In this document: positions 51,158 through 59,669 of the stretch, piece by piece | Layout: each line of letters begins with the position of its first letter | Numbering within the stretch: position 1 is the stretch's first letter | NCBI GenBank assembly: GCA_040772045.1 | Contig: JAXGYV010000002.1 | Location: 124,001 to 188,000, forward strand | Source of the DNA: JAXGYV01 sp040772045 | Lineage (GTDB): Bacteria; Actinomycetota; Thermoleophilia; UBA2241 | Length of the DNA stretch: 64,000 bases | Direction: 5' to 3' | The notes under the pieces: model-generated | Seen by the model: the letters and a program-made list of their open reading frames with translations, nothing else | Told to the model about the DNA's origin: nothing | Databases searched by the model: none | Made by a program: the position numbers and the translations under genes

Positions 51158-52358
51158 GGCATTCCTCCCCCTTTCGGTCCCGGTGGTCGCCGGAAACGAG
51201 TGGACGTACATCAAGGAATGCCTCGATACCGCCTGGGTCTCCTCGGTGGGGGCGTATGTAGAGCGCTTCGAGGAGACCATCCGGCGGCTGACGGGAGCCC
51301 ACCATGCGGTCGCCGTCGTTAACGGCACCGCCGGCCTCCACATGGCGCTCGTCGCGGCGGGCGTCCGCCCCGGCGACCTCGTCGTGGTCCCTTCGCTCAC
51401 GTTCATCGCCACGGCCAACGCCGTGCGCCACGCCGGCGCCGACCCGGTCTTCGTCGACTGCGACCAGTACATGAACATCGCCGTCGCCAGCGTCCGCTCT
51501 TTCCTCGAAGAGGCGTGCGTACGTGGAAACGACGGCGTGTGTCGCGAACGAGCCAGCGGCCGCACGGTGCGCGCGGTGCTGCCGGTCCACGTGTATGGCA
51601 GGCCGGCGAACATGGCTGCTCTGCAGACACTGGCCGACGAGCACGGCTTGGCCGTCATAGAAGATGCCAGCGAGGCACTTGGCAGCCGCTGGAGCGGCGG
51701 ACCGCTCGCCGGCCGATCGGTGGGAACCATCGGGCAGAGCGGCGTGTTCTCGTTCAACGGCAACAAGATCGTCACCTGTGGCGGGGGCGGTATGTACGTG
51801 ACCGCGGACGAGCGAGCCGCGGAGCGCGTGCGGCACCTCACGACCCAGGCCAAGACCGACACCCTGCGTTTCATCCACGACGAGGTCGGCTGGAACTACC
51901 GGCTCACGAACATCGCGGCGGCGCTCGGCTTGGCGCAGACGGAGCAGCTCGCGGGCTTCATCGCAGCCAAGCGCGCCCAGCACCAGCTCTACGCTGAGCT
52001 GCTCACCGACGTGCCGGGCATCACCCTGATGGGCGTCGAGGCGGGCACGCAGCCAAACTACTGGTTCCACACGATCGTGGTCGAGCCCGGCGATTTCGGC
52101 GCGAATAAGGAAGAGCTGATGGCCGCGCTGCGCGCACGGCGCATCGAGACACGACCGCTGTGGGGCCTCCTGCACGACCAGACGCCGTACCGTGCCTGCA
52201 CGGCCTGGCGCGTTGAGCGCGCCCGCTGGTTCTGGGACCGCGCTTTGAATCTGCCGTGTTCAAGTAACCTAGCCCCCCGCGACGTCGAACGAGTGGCCAC
52301 AGCGATCCGCGAAGCAGGGAGAAGCGTGAAGTGGACGAGCGCACGCGCAGTGTTCTGA
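51150..52358 (+). CDS. legC: LegC-family PLP aminotransferase
   Basis: 402 residues of the DegT/DnrJ/EryC1 sugar aminotransferase family. PLAVPVVAGNEWTYI-type start (here PLSVPVVAGNEWTYI), GTAGLHMAL near 54, IEDASEALGSRW near 172, and PLP lysine in FNGNKIVTCGGGG near 204. It adds the C4 amino group to the 4-keto sugar. Overlaps the previous stop and the following gene, so translation is probably coupled. Confidence 0.85.
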   Translation: MSEAFLPLSVPVVAGNEWTYIKECLDTAWVSSVGAYVERFEETIRRLTGAHHAVAVVNGTAGLHMALVAAGVRPGDLVVVPSLTFIATANAVRHAGADPVFVDCDQYMNIAVASVRSFLEEACVRGNDGVCRERASGRTVRAVLPVHVYGRPANMAALQTLADEHGLAVIEDASEALGSRWSGGPLAGRSVGTIGQSGVFSFNGNKIVTCGGGGMYVTADERAAERVRHLTTQAKTDTLRFIHDEVGWNYRLTNIAAALGLAQTEQLAGFIAAKRAQHQLYAELLTDVPGITLMGVEAGTQPNYWFHTIVVEPGDFGANKEELMAALRARRIETRPLWGLLHDQTPYRACTAWRVERARWFWDRALNLPCSSNLAPRDVERVATAIREAGRSVKWTSARAVF

Positions 52359-53410
52359 TCGATCCCAGCGAGCCCATTGGCGCTGCGTTACGACGCATGG
52401 ACGCCACCGGCAGCGGCATCGTCCTCGTGGTCGCGGAAGACGGCAAGCTGTTGGGGGTGGCGACCGACGGCGACATGCGGCGCTGGATCATCGCCGGCAA
52501 GGCCTTCGACGACCCCGTGGGCGCGGCGATGAACCCACGACCGTGCACGATCCGTGAGGGCTGGGCCCGCGAGCGCGTCGAGCACCTCATGGCGGAGCGC
52601 CACTTCGAGTGCATCCCCGTGCTCGACGAGCGCGGCCGGGTGGTCGACGCCGTCTGGTGGCACGACCTCATGGAGGGCCATGCCCGACGCGCCGAGCGGT
52701 CCACACTCGACCTGCCGGTCGTGGTCATGGCCGGCGGACGAGGCACGCGCCTGGCCCCCTACACGCACATCCTCCCCAAGCCGCTGGTCCCCGTGGGCGA
52801 CAAACCGATCGCCCAGCTCATCATGGACCGGTTCTTCGAGTGGGGGTGCCACCACTTCTTCCTCATGCTCCATCACAAGGCCAGCCTGGTACGAGCTTAC
52901 TTCGACGACATCGCCGTGCCATATGCCATGGAGTATACGGTCGAGGGCGAGCCGCTCGGAACCGCCGGCGCGCTCTCGCTCCTCAAGGGGCGTCTGGACA
53001 CCACCTTCTTCCTCACCAACTGCGACATCCTGGTAGACGCCGACTACGCGGACGTCGTGCGCTTCCACCGCGACGGCAAGCACGACATCACCTTCGTAGC
53101 TTCCATGAAGCACTTCACCATCCCGTACGGCGTCTGCCACGTCGGCGAAGGGAGCCAGTTGACGCGCATCGTGGAGAAACCCGCCTCCGACCACCTCGTC
53201 TCTACCGGTATGTACGTCCTCGAACCGCACGTGCTCAACGACGTGCCCGAGGGCACCCTCTTCCACATGAGCGACCTAGCTAACGTCTACCTGGCGCAAG
53301 GGCGCTCGCTCGGCGTGTACCCCGTATCGGAGGGGTCATGGCTCGACATGGGAGCCATCGACGAGCTGCACGTGATGCTCGACCGACTTGGGGCACACGA
53401 TCGTGGGTAA
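52331..53410 (+). CDS. ptmE: CBS-domain sugar-phosphate nucleotidyltransferase (PtmE-like)
   Basis: 359 residues. Two CBS repeats occupy about 1-115, and a nucleotidyltransferase domain follows with VVVMAGGRGTRLAPYTHILPK near 132 and the metal-site Asp in TNCDILVDADY near 221. This architecture is that of PtmE, the guanylyltransferase supplying GDP-GlcN in the Campylobacter legionaminic acid route, which suggests a GDP-linked pathway here too. GTG at 52331 overlaps legC by 28 bp. Confidence 0.82.
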   Translation: MDERTRSVLIDPSEPIGAALRRMDATGSGIVLVVAEDGKLLGVATDGDMRRWIIAGKAFDDPVGAAMNPRPCTIREGWARERVEHLMAERHFECIPVLDERGRVVDAVWWHDLMEGHARRAERSTLDLPVVVMAGGRGTRLAPYTHILPKPLVPVGDKPIAQLIMDRFFEWGCHHFFLMLHHKASLVRAYFDDIAVPYAMEYTVEGEPLGTAGALSLLKGRLDTTFFLTNCDILVDADYADVVRFHRDGKHDITFVASMKHFTIPYGVCHVGEGSQLTRIVEKPASDHLVSTGMYVLEPHVLNDVPEGTLFHMSDLANVYLAQGRSLGVYPVSEGSWLDMGAIDELHVMLDRLGAHDRG

Positions 53411-54050
53411 GTCGGTCGGTAAGCCGGTCGTCATCATCGGAGGAGGAGGGCACGCCCGCGTCGTGATCGACGCGTTGCGCGCCGCCGGCGAGCTCCAGCC
53501 CTTCGCCATCGTCGATCCGTCCACGGACGGACCCGTCGACGGCGTCCCGCTGTACGGAGACGATGACACCTTGCCCAGGCTGCTCGCCGAGGGCGTCGAG
53601 ACGGGTGTCGTCGGCGTGGGATCGGTCGGCGACGTGCGAACACGGCGCGGACTCCACGAACGGGCGCTCGCACTCGGCTTTACGCTTCCCCCCGTAGTGC
53701 ATCCGCGCGCCACGGTAGCCGCCACGGCGCGGCTCTGCACCGGCTGCTTCGTAGCCGCCGGGGCGGTCGTGGGCCCCGGCGCGGTGCTCGGCGAAGGCGC
53801 GATCATCAATAGCAATGCCGTCGTCGACCACGATTGCGTGATCGGAGCGTTCGCCCACGTGGCGCCGGGCGCCGCCCTCTCGGGAGCCGTGACCGTCGGC
53901 GAGGCCTCGCTCGTGGGGACCGGTGCCGCCATTATCCAGGGCGTCCACGTGGGCGCCGGGGTTCTCATCGGCGCCGGAGCGGCGGTGGTCGCGGACGTCG
54001 CCGACGGGACGACCGTCACGGGCGTCCCCGCCCGACAGCGAACGCCATGA
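53403..54050 (+). CDS. legH: NeuD/PglD-like left-handed beta-helix acyltransferase
   Basis: 215 residues: an N-terminal Rossmann-like part (VVIIGGGGHARVVIDAL) and then hexapeptide repeats (VHPRATVAATA through TGAAIIQGVHVGAG). The catalytic His is in VVDHDCVIG near residue 141. In this operon it probably acetylates the C4 amine, the LegH step. GTG at 53403 overlaps the ptmE stop; an upstream TTG is the other choice. Symbol inferred from pathway position. Confidence 0.75.
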   Translation: MGKSVGKPVVIIGGGGHARVVIDALRAAGELQPFAIVDPSTDGPVDGVPLYGDDDTLPRLLAEGVETGVVGVGSVGDVRTRRGLHERALALGFTLPPVVHPRATVAATARLCTGCFVAAGAVVGPGAVLGEGAIINSNAVVDHDCVIGAFAHVAPGAALSGAVTVGEASLVGTGAAIIQGVHVGAGVLIGAGAAVVADVADGTTVTGVPARQRTP

Positions 54051-55069
54051 CACCGGACTCCCGCACGTTGCTGATCGCCGAGGCCGGCGTCAACCACAAC
54101 GGCTCGCTCGAGCTGGCGTTGGCCCTCGTGGACGCGGCGGCCGCCGCGGACGCAGATGCAGTCAAGTTTCAGACGTTTCGCGCCGACCTGCTCGCCTCGC
54201 CCGAAGCGCCCAAGGCGAGGTACCAGGAGGAGAGGACCACGCGCGGTGAATCACAGCTCGCCATGCTGCGCGCGCTGGAACTCTCGGACGCCGATCACCG
54301 TGCGATCCGGGCGCGCTGCGACGAGCGCGCGATCGAGTTCATCTCCTCGCCCTTCGACCTGCGGAGCATCGACCTGCTCGCCACGCTGGGCATACGGCGC
54401 ATCAAGGTCCCCAGCGGCGAGCTCACGAACGTCCCCTACCTGCGCCGCATCGCCGCCCTCCGCATCCCCGTCCTCCTCTCGACGGGTATGGCGACGCTCG
54501 ACGAGGCACGCGCCGCCGTCGCCGTCCTCGAGGCGGCCGGATGTCCGCGCAGCCGCCTCACGCTGCTCCAGTGCTCCACCGAGTACCCGACCCCACCGGG
54601 CGACGTGAATCTCCGCGCCATGCTCACGCTGCGCGACCAGCTCGCCGTCGCCGTCGGGTACTCGGATCACACGGAAGGCATCTCGGTGCCGGTCGCGGCG
54701 GTAGCACTCGGGGCGAGCGTCATCGAGAAGCATCTCACGCTCGATCGCACCCTCCCCGGCCCCGACCACCGGGCCTCTCTTGAGCCAGAGCAGTTCGCCG
54801 CTATGGCGCGCGCCATCCGTGAGGTAGAGCTTGCACTCGGCGACGGCGTGAAGCGCCCCACGAGCGCCGAGGCGGAGACCGCCGCCGCGGCGCGCAAGAG
54901 CATCGTCGCCGCGCGCGCCATCGCCGCTGGCGAACGGCTCACGGAAGACGCACTGGCGGTCAAGCGACCCGGTACCGGCATCTCGCCGCTGCACTGGGAT
55001 GAGGTGGTCGGCCTGATCGCGACACGCGCGTACGCCCCCGACGAGCAGATCGCGGAGCCCTTGCCATGA
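54047..55069 (+). CDS. legI: legionaminic acid synthase (NeuB family)
   Basis: 340 residues: a TIM-barrel NeuB domain and a C-terminal SAF (antifreeze-like) domain. Motifs: LLIAEAGVNHNGSLELA near 8, DAVKFQTF near 37, SGELTNVPYL near 122, YSDHTEG near 204, EKHLTLDR near 226 and PGPDHRASLEP near 237. It condenses a 6-deoxy-2,4-diamido-mannose-like sugar with phosphoenolpyruvate. ATG overlaps the previous stop (ATGA). NeuB members for sialic, legionaminic and pseudaminic acids are similar; the linked LegB/LegC and LegG point to legionaminic acid. Confidence 0.88.
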   Translation: MTPDSRTLLIAEAGVNHNGSLELALALVDAAAAADADAVKFQTFRADLLASPEAPKARYQEERTTRGESQLAMLRALELSDADHRAIRARCDERAIEFISSPFDLRSIDLLATLGIRRIKVPSGELTNVPYLRRIAALRIPVLLSTGMATLDEARAAVAVLEAAGCPRSRLTLLQCSTEYPTPPGDVNLRAMLTLRDQLAVAVGYSDHTEGISVPVAAVALGASVIEKHLTLDRTLPGPDHRASLEPEQFAAMARAIREVELALGDGVKRPTSAEAETAAAARKSIVAARAIAAGERLTEDALAVKRPGTGISPLHWDEVVGLIATRAYAPDEQIAEPLP

Positions 55070-56262
55070 AGCGCCTGCGCATCGCCGTGCTCACCGGCAC
55101 GCGCGCCGACTACGGACTCTTCCGACCGTTGCTCGATCTGCTGGAGATGGACCCCGTATTCGACGTGGGGCTCATCGTCACCGGCTCCCATCTCTCGCCA
55201 CGGTTCGGCGCGACCGTCACAGAGATAGAACGCGACGGTCGCCACATCGTCGGCAGCGTGCCACTCGACCTCGACGACGACTCCGAACTCGGCGTAACTC
55301 GCGCGGCGGCGGCGGCGCTGGCGGGCGTCGCCGAGCAGCTCCACGCACTGCGGCCACACCTGCTGGTACTGCTCGGCGACCGCTTCGAGACGTTCGCCGC
55401 CGCCGCCGCCGCGCTCCTCGCCCGCATCCCGATCGCCCATCTCCACGGCGGAGAGCTCAGCCGTGGGGCCGCCGACGACGCCATGCGGCACGCCATCACC
55501 AAACTGTCTTGGCTGCATTTCCCGGCCACGAAACGCTCGGCACAACGCATCGTCCAACTCGGCGAGGACCCCCGCCGCATCTTCGTCGTCGGCGCCCTCG
55601 GCGTGGATAACGCGCTCCACCTCAGGAAGATGACGAAGTGCGAGCTGGAGGCGGAATTGGGGCCGGTCTTCGGCCCGCAGACGGCGGTAGTGACCTTTCA
55701 TCCCGTAACGCTCGAAGAGCGGACGGCGGGAGCCCAGATGGCGGAGCTGCTGACCGCACTCGACCGCCTCCCGACGTTGCACGCCGTCTTCACCATGCCG
55801 AATGCCGACGCCGACAACCAGCCGATCGCGACGGCCATCGAGCAGTACTGCTCCTGCCATCCAGACAGGATGCGCGTCTTCACCTCGCTCGGCTCGGCAC
55901 GGTACTTATCCCTGCTCAAGCTCTCCCAGGTCTGCATCGGCAACTCCTCGAGCGGTATCATCGAGGCACCCTCACTGGGCACACCCAGCGTCGACATCGG
56001 CGACCGCCAAGGTGGCCGCGAGCGAGGGCCGAGCGTCCTCCACTGTGAGCCCGAGGCGGCGACCATCGCCGCCGCGATACACCACGCCCTCTCGCCCGCG
56101 ACGCAGCGCCTAGCCGCGGCACGAGAGAACCCGTACGGCGACGGCCACGCCGCCGAGCGCATCGTCGCCATCCTCCGCGAACATGCCGAGCAACTCGGGC
56201 CGCTCAAGAAGGGCTTCCACGACATTCCCGGCGTCCGCGTCGCCGGCGAAGAGGACGGCTAG
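55066..56262 (+). CDS. legG: hydrolysing NDP-sugar 2-epimerase (NeuC/LegG family)
   Basis: 398 residues of the WecB/NeuC GT-B fold. LTGTRADYGLFRPLLD opens the protein, VLLGDRFETFAAAAAAL is near 106, LHGGELSRGAADDAMRHAI near 126, and GNSSSGIIEAPSLGTPSVDIG near 290. It splits the nucleotide and inverts C2 to give the free sugar for the synthase. The start ATG overlaps the legI stop. Confidence 0.86.
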   Translation: MKRLRIAVLTGTRADYGLFRPLLDLLEMDPVFDVGLIVTGSHLSPRFGATVTEIERDGRHIVGSVPLDLDDDSELGVTRAAAAALAGVAEQLHALRPHLLVLLGDRFETFAAAAAALLARIPIAHLHGGELSRGAADDAMRHAITKLSWLHFPATKRSAQRIVQLGEDPRRIFVVGALGVDNALHLRKMTKCELEAELGPVFGPQTAVVTFHPVTLEERTAGAQMAELLTALDRLPTLHAVFTMPNADADNQPIATAIEQYCSCHPDRMRVFTSLGSARYLSLLKLSQVCIGNSSSGIIEAPSLGTPSVDIGDRQGGRERGPSVLHCEPEAATIAAAIHHALSPATQRLAAARENPYGDGHAAERIVAILREHAEQLGPLKKGFHDIPGVRVAGEEDG

Positions 56263-56264
56263 TC

Positions 56265-56975
56265 GTGTACCGCGACCTGCCGGTCCTCTGCCTGATCCCC
56301 GCGCGCGGCGGCTCGAAGGGGGTCCCGGGAAAGAACAGCAAGCCGCTCCTCGGGCGCCCCCTGATCGCGTGGACCGTCGCCGCTGCTCAGGAGAGTGCTT
56401 TCGTGGACGACATCGTGGTGAGCACCGACGACGCGGCCATCGCCGCGGCGGCGGCGGCGGCCGGGGCACGCGTGCCGTTTCAGCGGCCGGCGGACCTAGC
56501 CTCGGACGAGGCGCGCATGACCGACGTGATCGAGCACGCGTTGGTAACGCTCGCGGCCGGCAGCGACTCGTATGGCTGGCTGCTCCTCCTCCAGCCCACG
56601 TCCCCCTTGCGGACGGCGGCGCACATCGACGCCGCCTTCGCGCGCCTCGGCGAGAGTCGCGGGCGGGCGATCGTATCCGTCTGCGAGGCTGAACACAGCC
56701 CCCTCTGGATCGGCCGCCTGCCCGCGGACGGCAACATGGCCTCCTTCTGCGATGCCGCCGCGGCGCGGAGCAATCGCCAGCAGTCCGGCCCCTACTACCG
56801 CCTCAACGGATCGATCTACCTGGCCGACGTCTCCTACTGGCGCGCGCAGCAGGGCTTTCTGGGTCCCGAGACGTTCGCGCTCGTCATGCCGCACGACGTG
56901 TCCGTCGACATCGACGAGCCGCTCGACTTCCAGCTCGCCGAGTGTCTCTTGCGACGCCGGCTAGCGACGAGTTGA
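56265..56975 (+). CDS. legF: CMP-nonulosonate (CMP-legionaminate) cytidylyltransferase
   Basis: 236 residues with the CTP-binding signature LIPARGGSKGVPGKN near residue 9, the LLLQPTSPLRT block near 107, and a late DIDEPLDF. It activates the sugar as the CMP derivative for transfer. GTG at 56265 begins 2 bp after legG. Confidence 0.86.
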   Translation: MYRDLPVLCLIPARGGSKGVPGKNSKPLLGRPLIAWTVAAAQESAFVDDIVVSTDDAAIAAAAAAAGARVPFQRPADLASDEARMTDVIEHALVTLAAGSDSYGWLLLLQPTSPLRTAAHIDAAFARLGESRGRAIVSVCEAEHSPLWIGRLPADGNMASFCDAAAARSNRQQSGPYYRLNGSIYLADVSYWRAQQGFLGPETFALVMPHDVSVDIDEPLDFQLAECLLRRRLATS

Positions 56976-56976
56976 C

Positions 56977-58272
56977 GTGGCGGGAGTGAATCTCGAGCGC
57001 ATCGTCTGCCGGTCCGTGAACGGTGGCGATGCCGACCTCAACCTCCTCCATGAGGCGCTACGCGCGCGCGCGCTGCCGTCACACGGCCCGCGCTCCTGGT
57101 GGCACGACCGCGCGCTCCTCCTCGGCGCGGCGCTGGTCACCGCACAGCGCGCGGCGTATGGCGCCGCACCGCACCTGAGCTCCACGACGGTATCGTGTTT
57201 TCCGGGGAGCGCGAGCGCGCGGCAGCGCACGGCACGCGCGTTCTTCCTCCGCCATCACTTCGGTGTAGAGACCGACTTCCTGGGCAGGCAGGCCCGACGC
57301 CGGCCTACCAGACCGAACCGCGCCTGGTGGCACTGGTGGCTGCGCGGCGCCTGGTGGGGACTGCTCGGGCTGCTGGACTGGAGCGCCCGCCGCTACGCCT
57401 GGCTCGGCGGAGCGCTCGTCGACATGCAGCTTCTCAAGCGGCTCGAACCGGAGTTGGAGCACGCCTACGTGTTCAGCCTGTACGATCGTCGCCAGTACCT
57501 GCTGTTGACGTTCCTGGCGCGCCACACCTCACTCAGCGTGCACGCGGTGTACCAGAGCATCCCCCTGGCGCGGAACTGCCGGCATCTGCACGTCCCCGTC
57601 AATGTTGTGCTCACCTCGAGAGTGAACCTCGCCGAGGTCGACTACTACCGCCGCGGCGGCACGTTCAAGCCCGGCGCGGTCCGCTACGCGGGGCAGGAGT
57701 ACATCATCGACATCAAGGACCTGACACCCCATGCCCCCCTCTACGACATCGGCTACTACTCCTCCGGCGAATGGGCACGTCGAGAAGGTCTCTACCAGCC
57801 TGACGACCTCGACCGCGTGCGCCGCGGCGCGTACCTCACGAACCGCTACGCCCTGAACGCGAGCGAGCATCTTCAGGCGCTCGCCCGCTACGCCCACGAG
57901 CACCGTCGCACCCTCCGCATCTACCTCCACCCCATGGAACGACGACTGCTCAGCCAGCATCGCATCGAACCGCCCTACGCGGCACTGGCCGACGGGGATC
58001 TCGTATCGCTCGACACCGGCGCGGAGAGCTCCCGCCACAGCATGTACGACACGCGGGTGGCGGTCTCGCTGCAGTCGTCGATCATCTGGGAACGGCTAGA
58101 CCTGGGCCTCAGCAACTCGTTCATCTACGAGTTCCCCGATGCTTCCGCTAATGTCTTCGAGCGCGCGGCACTCGGAGAGTTCGCCGAGAACACGTACCGC
58201 ACGGTCGACGAGCTGCTGGCGAAGATCGCTCGAGCCCTGGAGACACGCCCGGAGAATACCACCACACCCTAG
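56977..58272 (+). CDS. unrecognised protein, candidate nonulosonate glycosyltransferase
   Basis: 431 residues of no family I can name. It starts with a GTG 1 bp after legF, so it is part of the operon. The C-terminal half contains LRIYLHPMERR, reminiscent of the HP motif of bacterial sialyltransferases (GT52 and polysialyltransferases), and later VAVSLQSSIIWE, reminiscent of their serine motif. An aromatic basic stretch (RAWWHWWLRGAWWGLLGLL) near 110 could be a membrane-binding helix. A transferase using the CMP sugar is the simplest role, but this is inferred from position and two short motifs only. Confidence 0.6.
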   Translation: MAGVNLERIVCRSVNGGDADLNLLHEALRARALPSHGPRSWWHDRALLLGAALVTAQRAAYGAAPHLSSTTVSCFPGSASARQRTARAFFLRHHFGVETDFLGRQARRRPTRPNRAWWHWWLRGAWWGLLGLLDWSARRYAWLGGALVDMQLLKRLEPELEHAYVFSLYDRRQYLLLTFLARHTSLSVHAVYQSIPLARNCRHLHVPVNVVLTSRVNLAEVDYYRRGGTFKPGAVRYAGQEYIIDIKDLTPHAPLYDIGYYSSGEWARREGLYQPDDLDRVRRGAYLTNRYALNASEHLQALARYAHEHRRTLRIYLHPMERRLLSQHRIEPPYAALADGDLVSLDTGAESSRHSMYDTRVAVSLQSSIIWERLDLGLSNSFIYEFPDASANVFERAALGEFAENTYRTVDELLAKIARALETRPENTTTP

Positions 58273-58370
58273 CGAGCCCCGGCTCTCAGGGCGGCGCCGC
58301 GAAGACGGCAGTGCCGCGCTGGCGACACGAGAGAACGGCGCAGGCAGACGGGCCATCGCCGCACGGCGGG

Positions 58371-59600
58371 CTACTCTCCGGCGACCACTCCCTGGAACTT
58401 GGCCGACTTGCCGGCCTTGATGTGCTTGCCCCGCACCTCGCCCACCGGCAAGCTGAGCTCGCTCACGCACTGGCCGTCGAGAGTGACCGCCCGCTGCTCG
58501 ATCCGTCGCCGGCCTTCCGAGCGCGTGAGGCCGAACCAGCGCTCCATCGCGCGGGGCAGGTATACCGTGCCGTCTTCCACATCGTCCGGCCGCAGCGAGA
58601 GTTCGACCACATCGGTGGCCGCCTCGCGCCGCCGGAACACGCGATCGAAGTGCTCCTCCGCGGCCACGGCTGCCTCTTCTCCCTGCAGCCGGCCGATGAT
58701 GTCGCGCGCCAATGCCGCCTTGAGGTCGCGCGGATTGATCTGGCCGCCGGCGAGATCCGCCTCCATCGCGCGCAGCTCGGCAGCGTGGCGCGACGTGAGC
58801 AGGCGGAAGTACGTCATGATCGCCCCGTCGGGGATGCTCATGATCTTTCCGTACACGTCGCGCGCGTCTTCGGCCACCCCGATGTAGTTGCCCGTGGACT
58901 TGCTCATACGCTCGACGCCGTCGGTGCCCGGGAGGATGTCGAGCGTCATGATCGCCTGCGACGGCCGGCCGAAGTACTCCTGCAGGTCGCGACCCATGAA
59001 CAGGTTGAACTTCTGGTCGGTGCCACCGATCTCGATGTCGGCATCGACGGCGACGCTGTCGTAGCCCTGGGCCAGCGGATAGAACATCTCGAGCACGCTG
59101 ATGGGCTGGTGTGCCGCGAATCGCTTGGCGAAGTCGTCTCGCTCCAGAATACGCGCCACGGTGGTGGTGGCCATGAGCTCGAAGACCTGTTCCATGGTGA
59201 GGGCGGAGAGCCACTCGCCGTTGTAGCGAATCTCCAGCTTGCAAGGATCCTGGTCGAGGACCAGGAACGCCTGGTCCTGATAGGTCTTCGCGTTGGCGTC
59301 GATGAGGGCTGGGTCGAGGCGCGGCCTCGTCTTGGAACGCCCCGACGGATCACCGATGCGAGCCGTGTAGTCGCCGATGATGAGGACGGCCACGTGGCCC
59401 GCGTCTTGGAACTGCCGCAGCTTGTTCAAGACCACAGTGTGGCCGAGATGGATGTCGGGCGCCGTGGGATCCACACCGAGCTTGACTCGCAGCGGCCGAC
59501 CCTCGCGCTCGGCGACGGCGAGCTTGTGCTCGAGAGCACCTTCGGGGAGCACCTCAACGGCACCCACCATGAGATCGTCGATAAGTTGGCGATTGCGCAC
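58371..59600 (-). CDS. tyrS: tyrosyl-tRNA synthetase
   Basis: 409-residue class I synthetase. HLGH at about residue 51, GTDQKFN near 192, RMSKS (KMSKS loop) near 233 and a C-terminal S4 RNA-binding domain from about 345. This is the TyrZ-like form with a long intermediate region. It ends convergently with the nonulosonate operon; the 98 bp between them shows nothing else. No T-box was seen upstream, because the U32 peptidase gene is close. Confidence 0.9.
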   Translation of the reverse strand: MRNRQLIDDLMVGAVEVLPEGALEHKLAVAEREGRPLRVKLGVDPTAPDIHLGHTVVLNKLRQFQDAGHVAVLIIGDYTARIGDPSGRSKTRPRLDPALIDANAKTYQDQAFLVLDQDPCKLEIRYNGEWLSALTMEQVFELMATTTVARILERDDFAKRFAAHQPISVLEMFYPLAQGYDSVAVDADIEIGGTDQKFNLFMGRDLQEYFGRPSQAIMTLDILPGTDGVERMSKSTGNYIGVAEDARDVYGKIMSIPDGAIMTYFRLLTSRHAAELRAMEADLAGGQINPRDLKAALARDIIGRLQGEEAAVAAEEHFDRVFRRREAATDVVELSLRPDDVEDGTVYLPRAMERWFGLTRSEGRRRIEQRAVTLDGQCVSELSLPVGEVRGKHIKAGKSAKFQGVVAGE

Positions 59601-59669
59601 GGTAGTGGGGGTCGGGGACAGGCCGCCCGCGATGATACCACAGGCTCTGGCCGCCCCCGGCCGGCCGGG

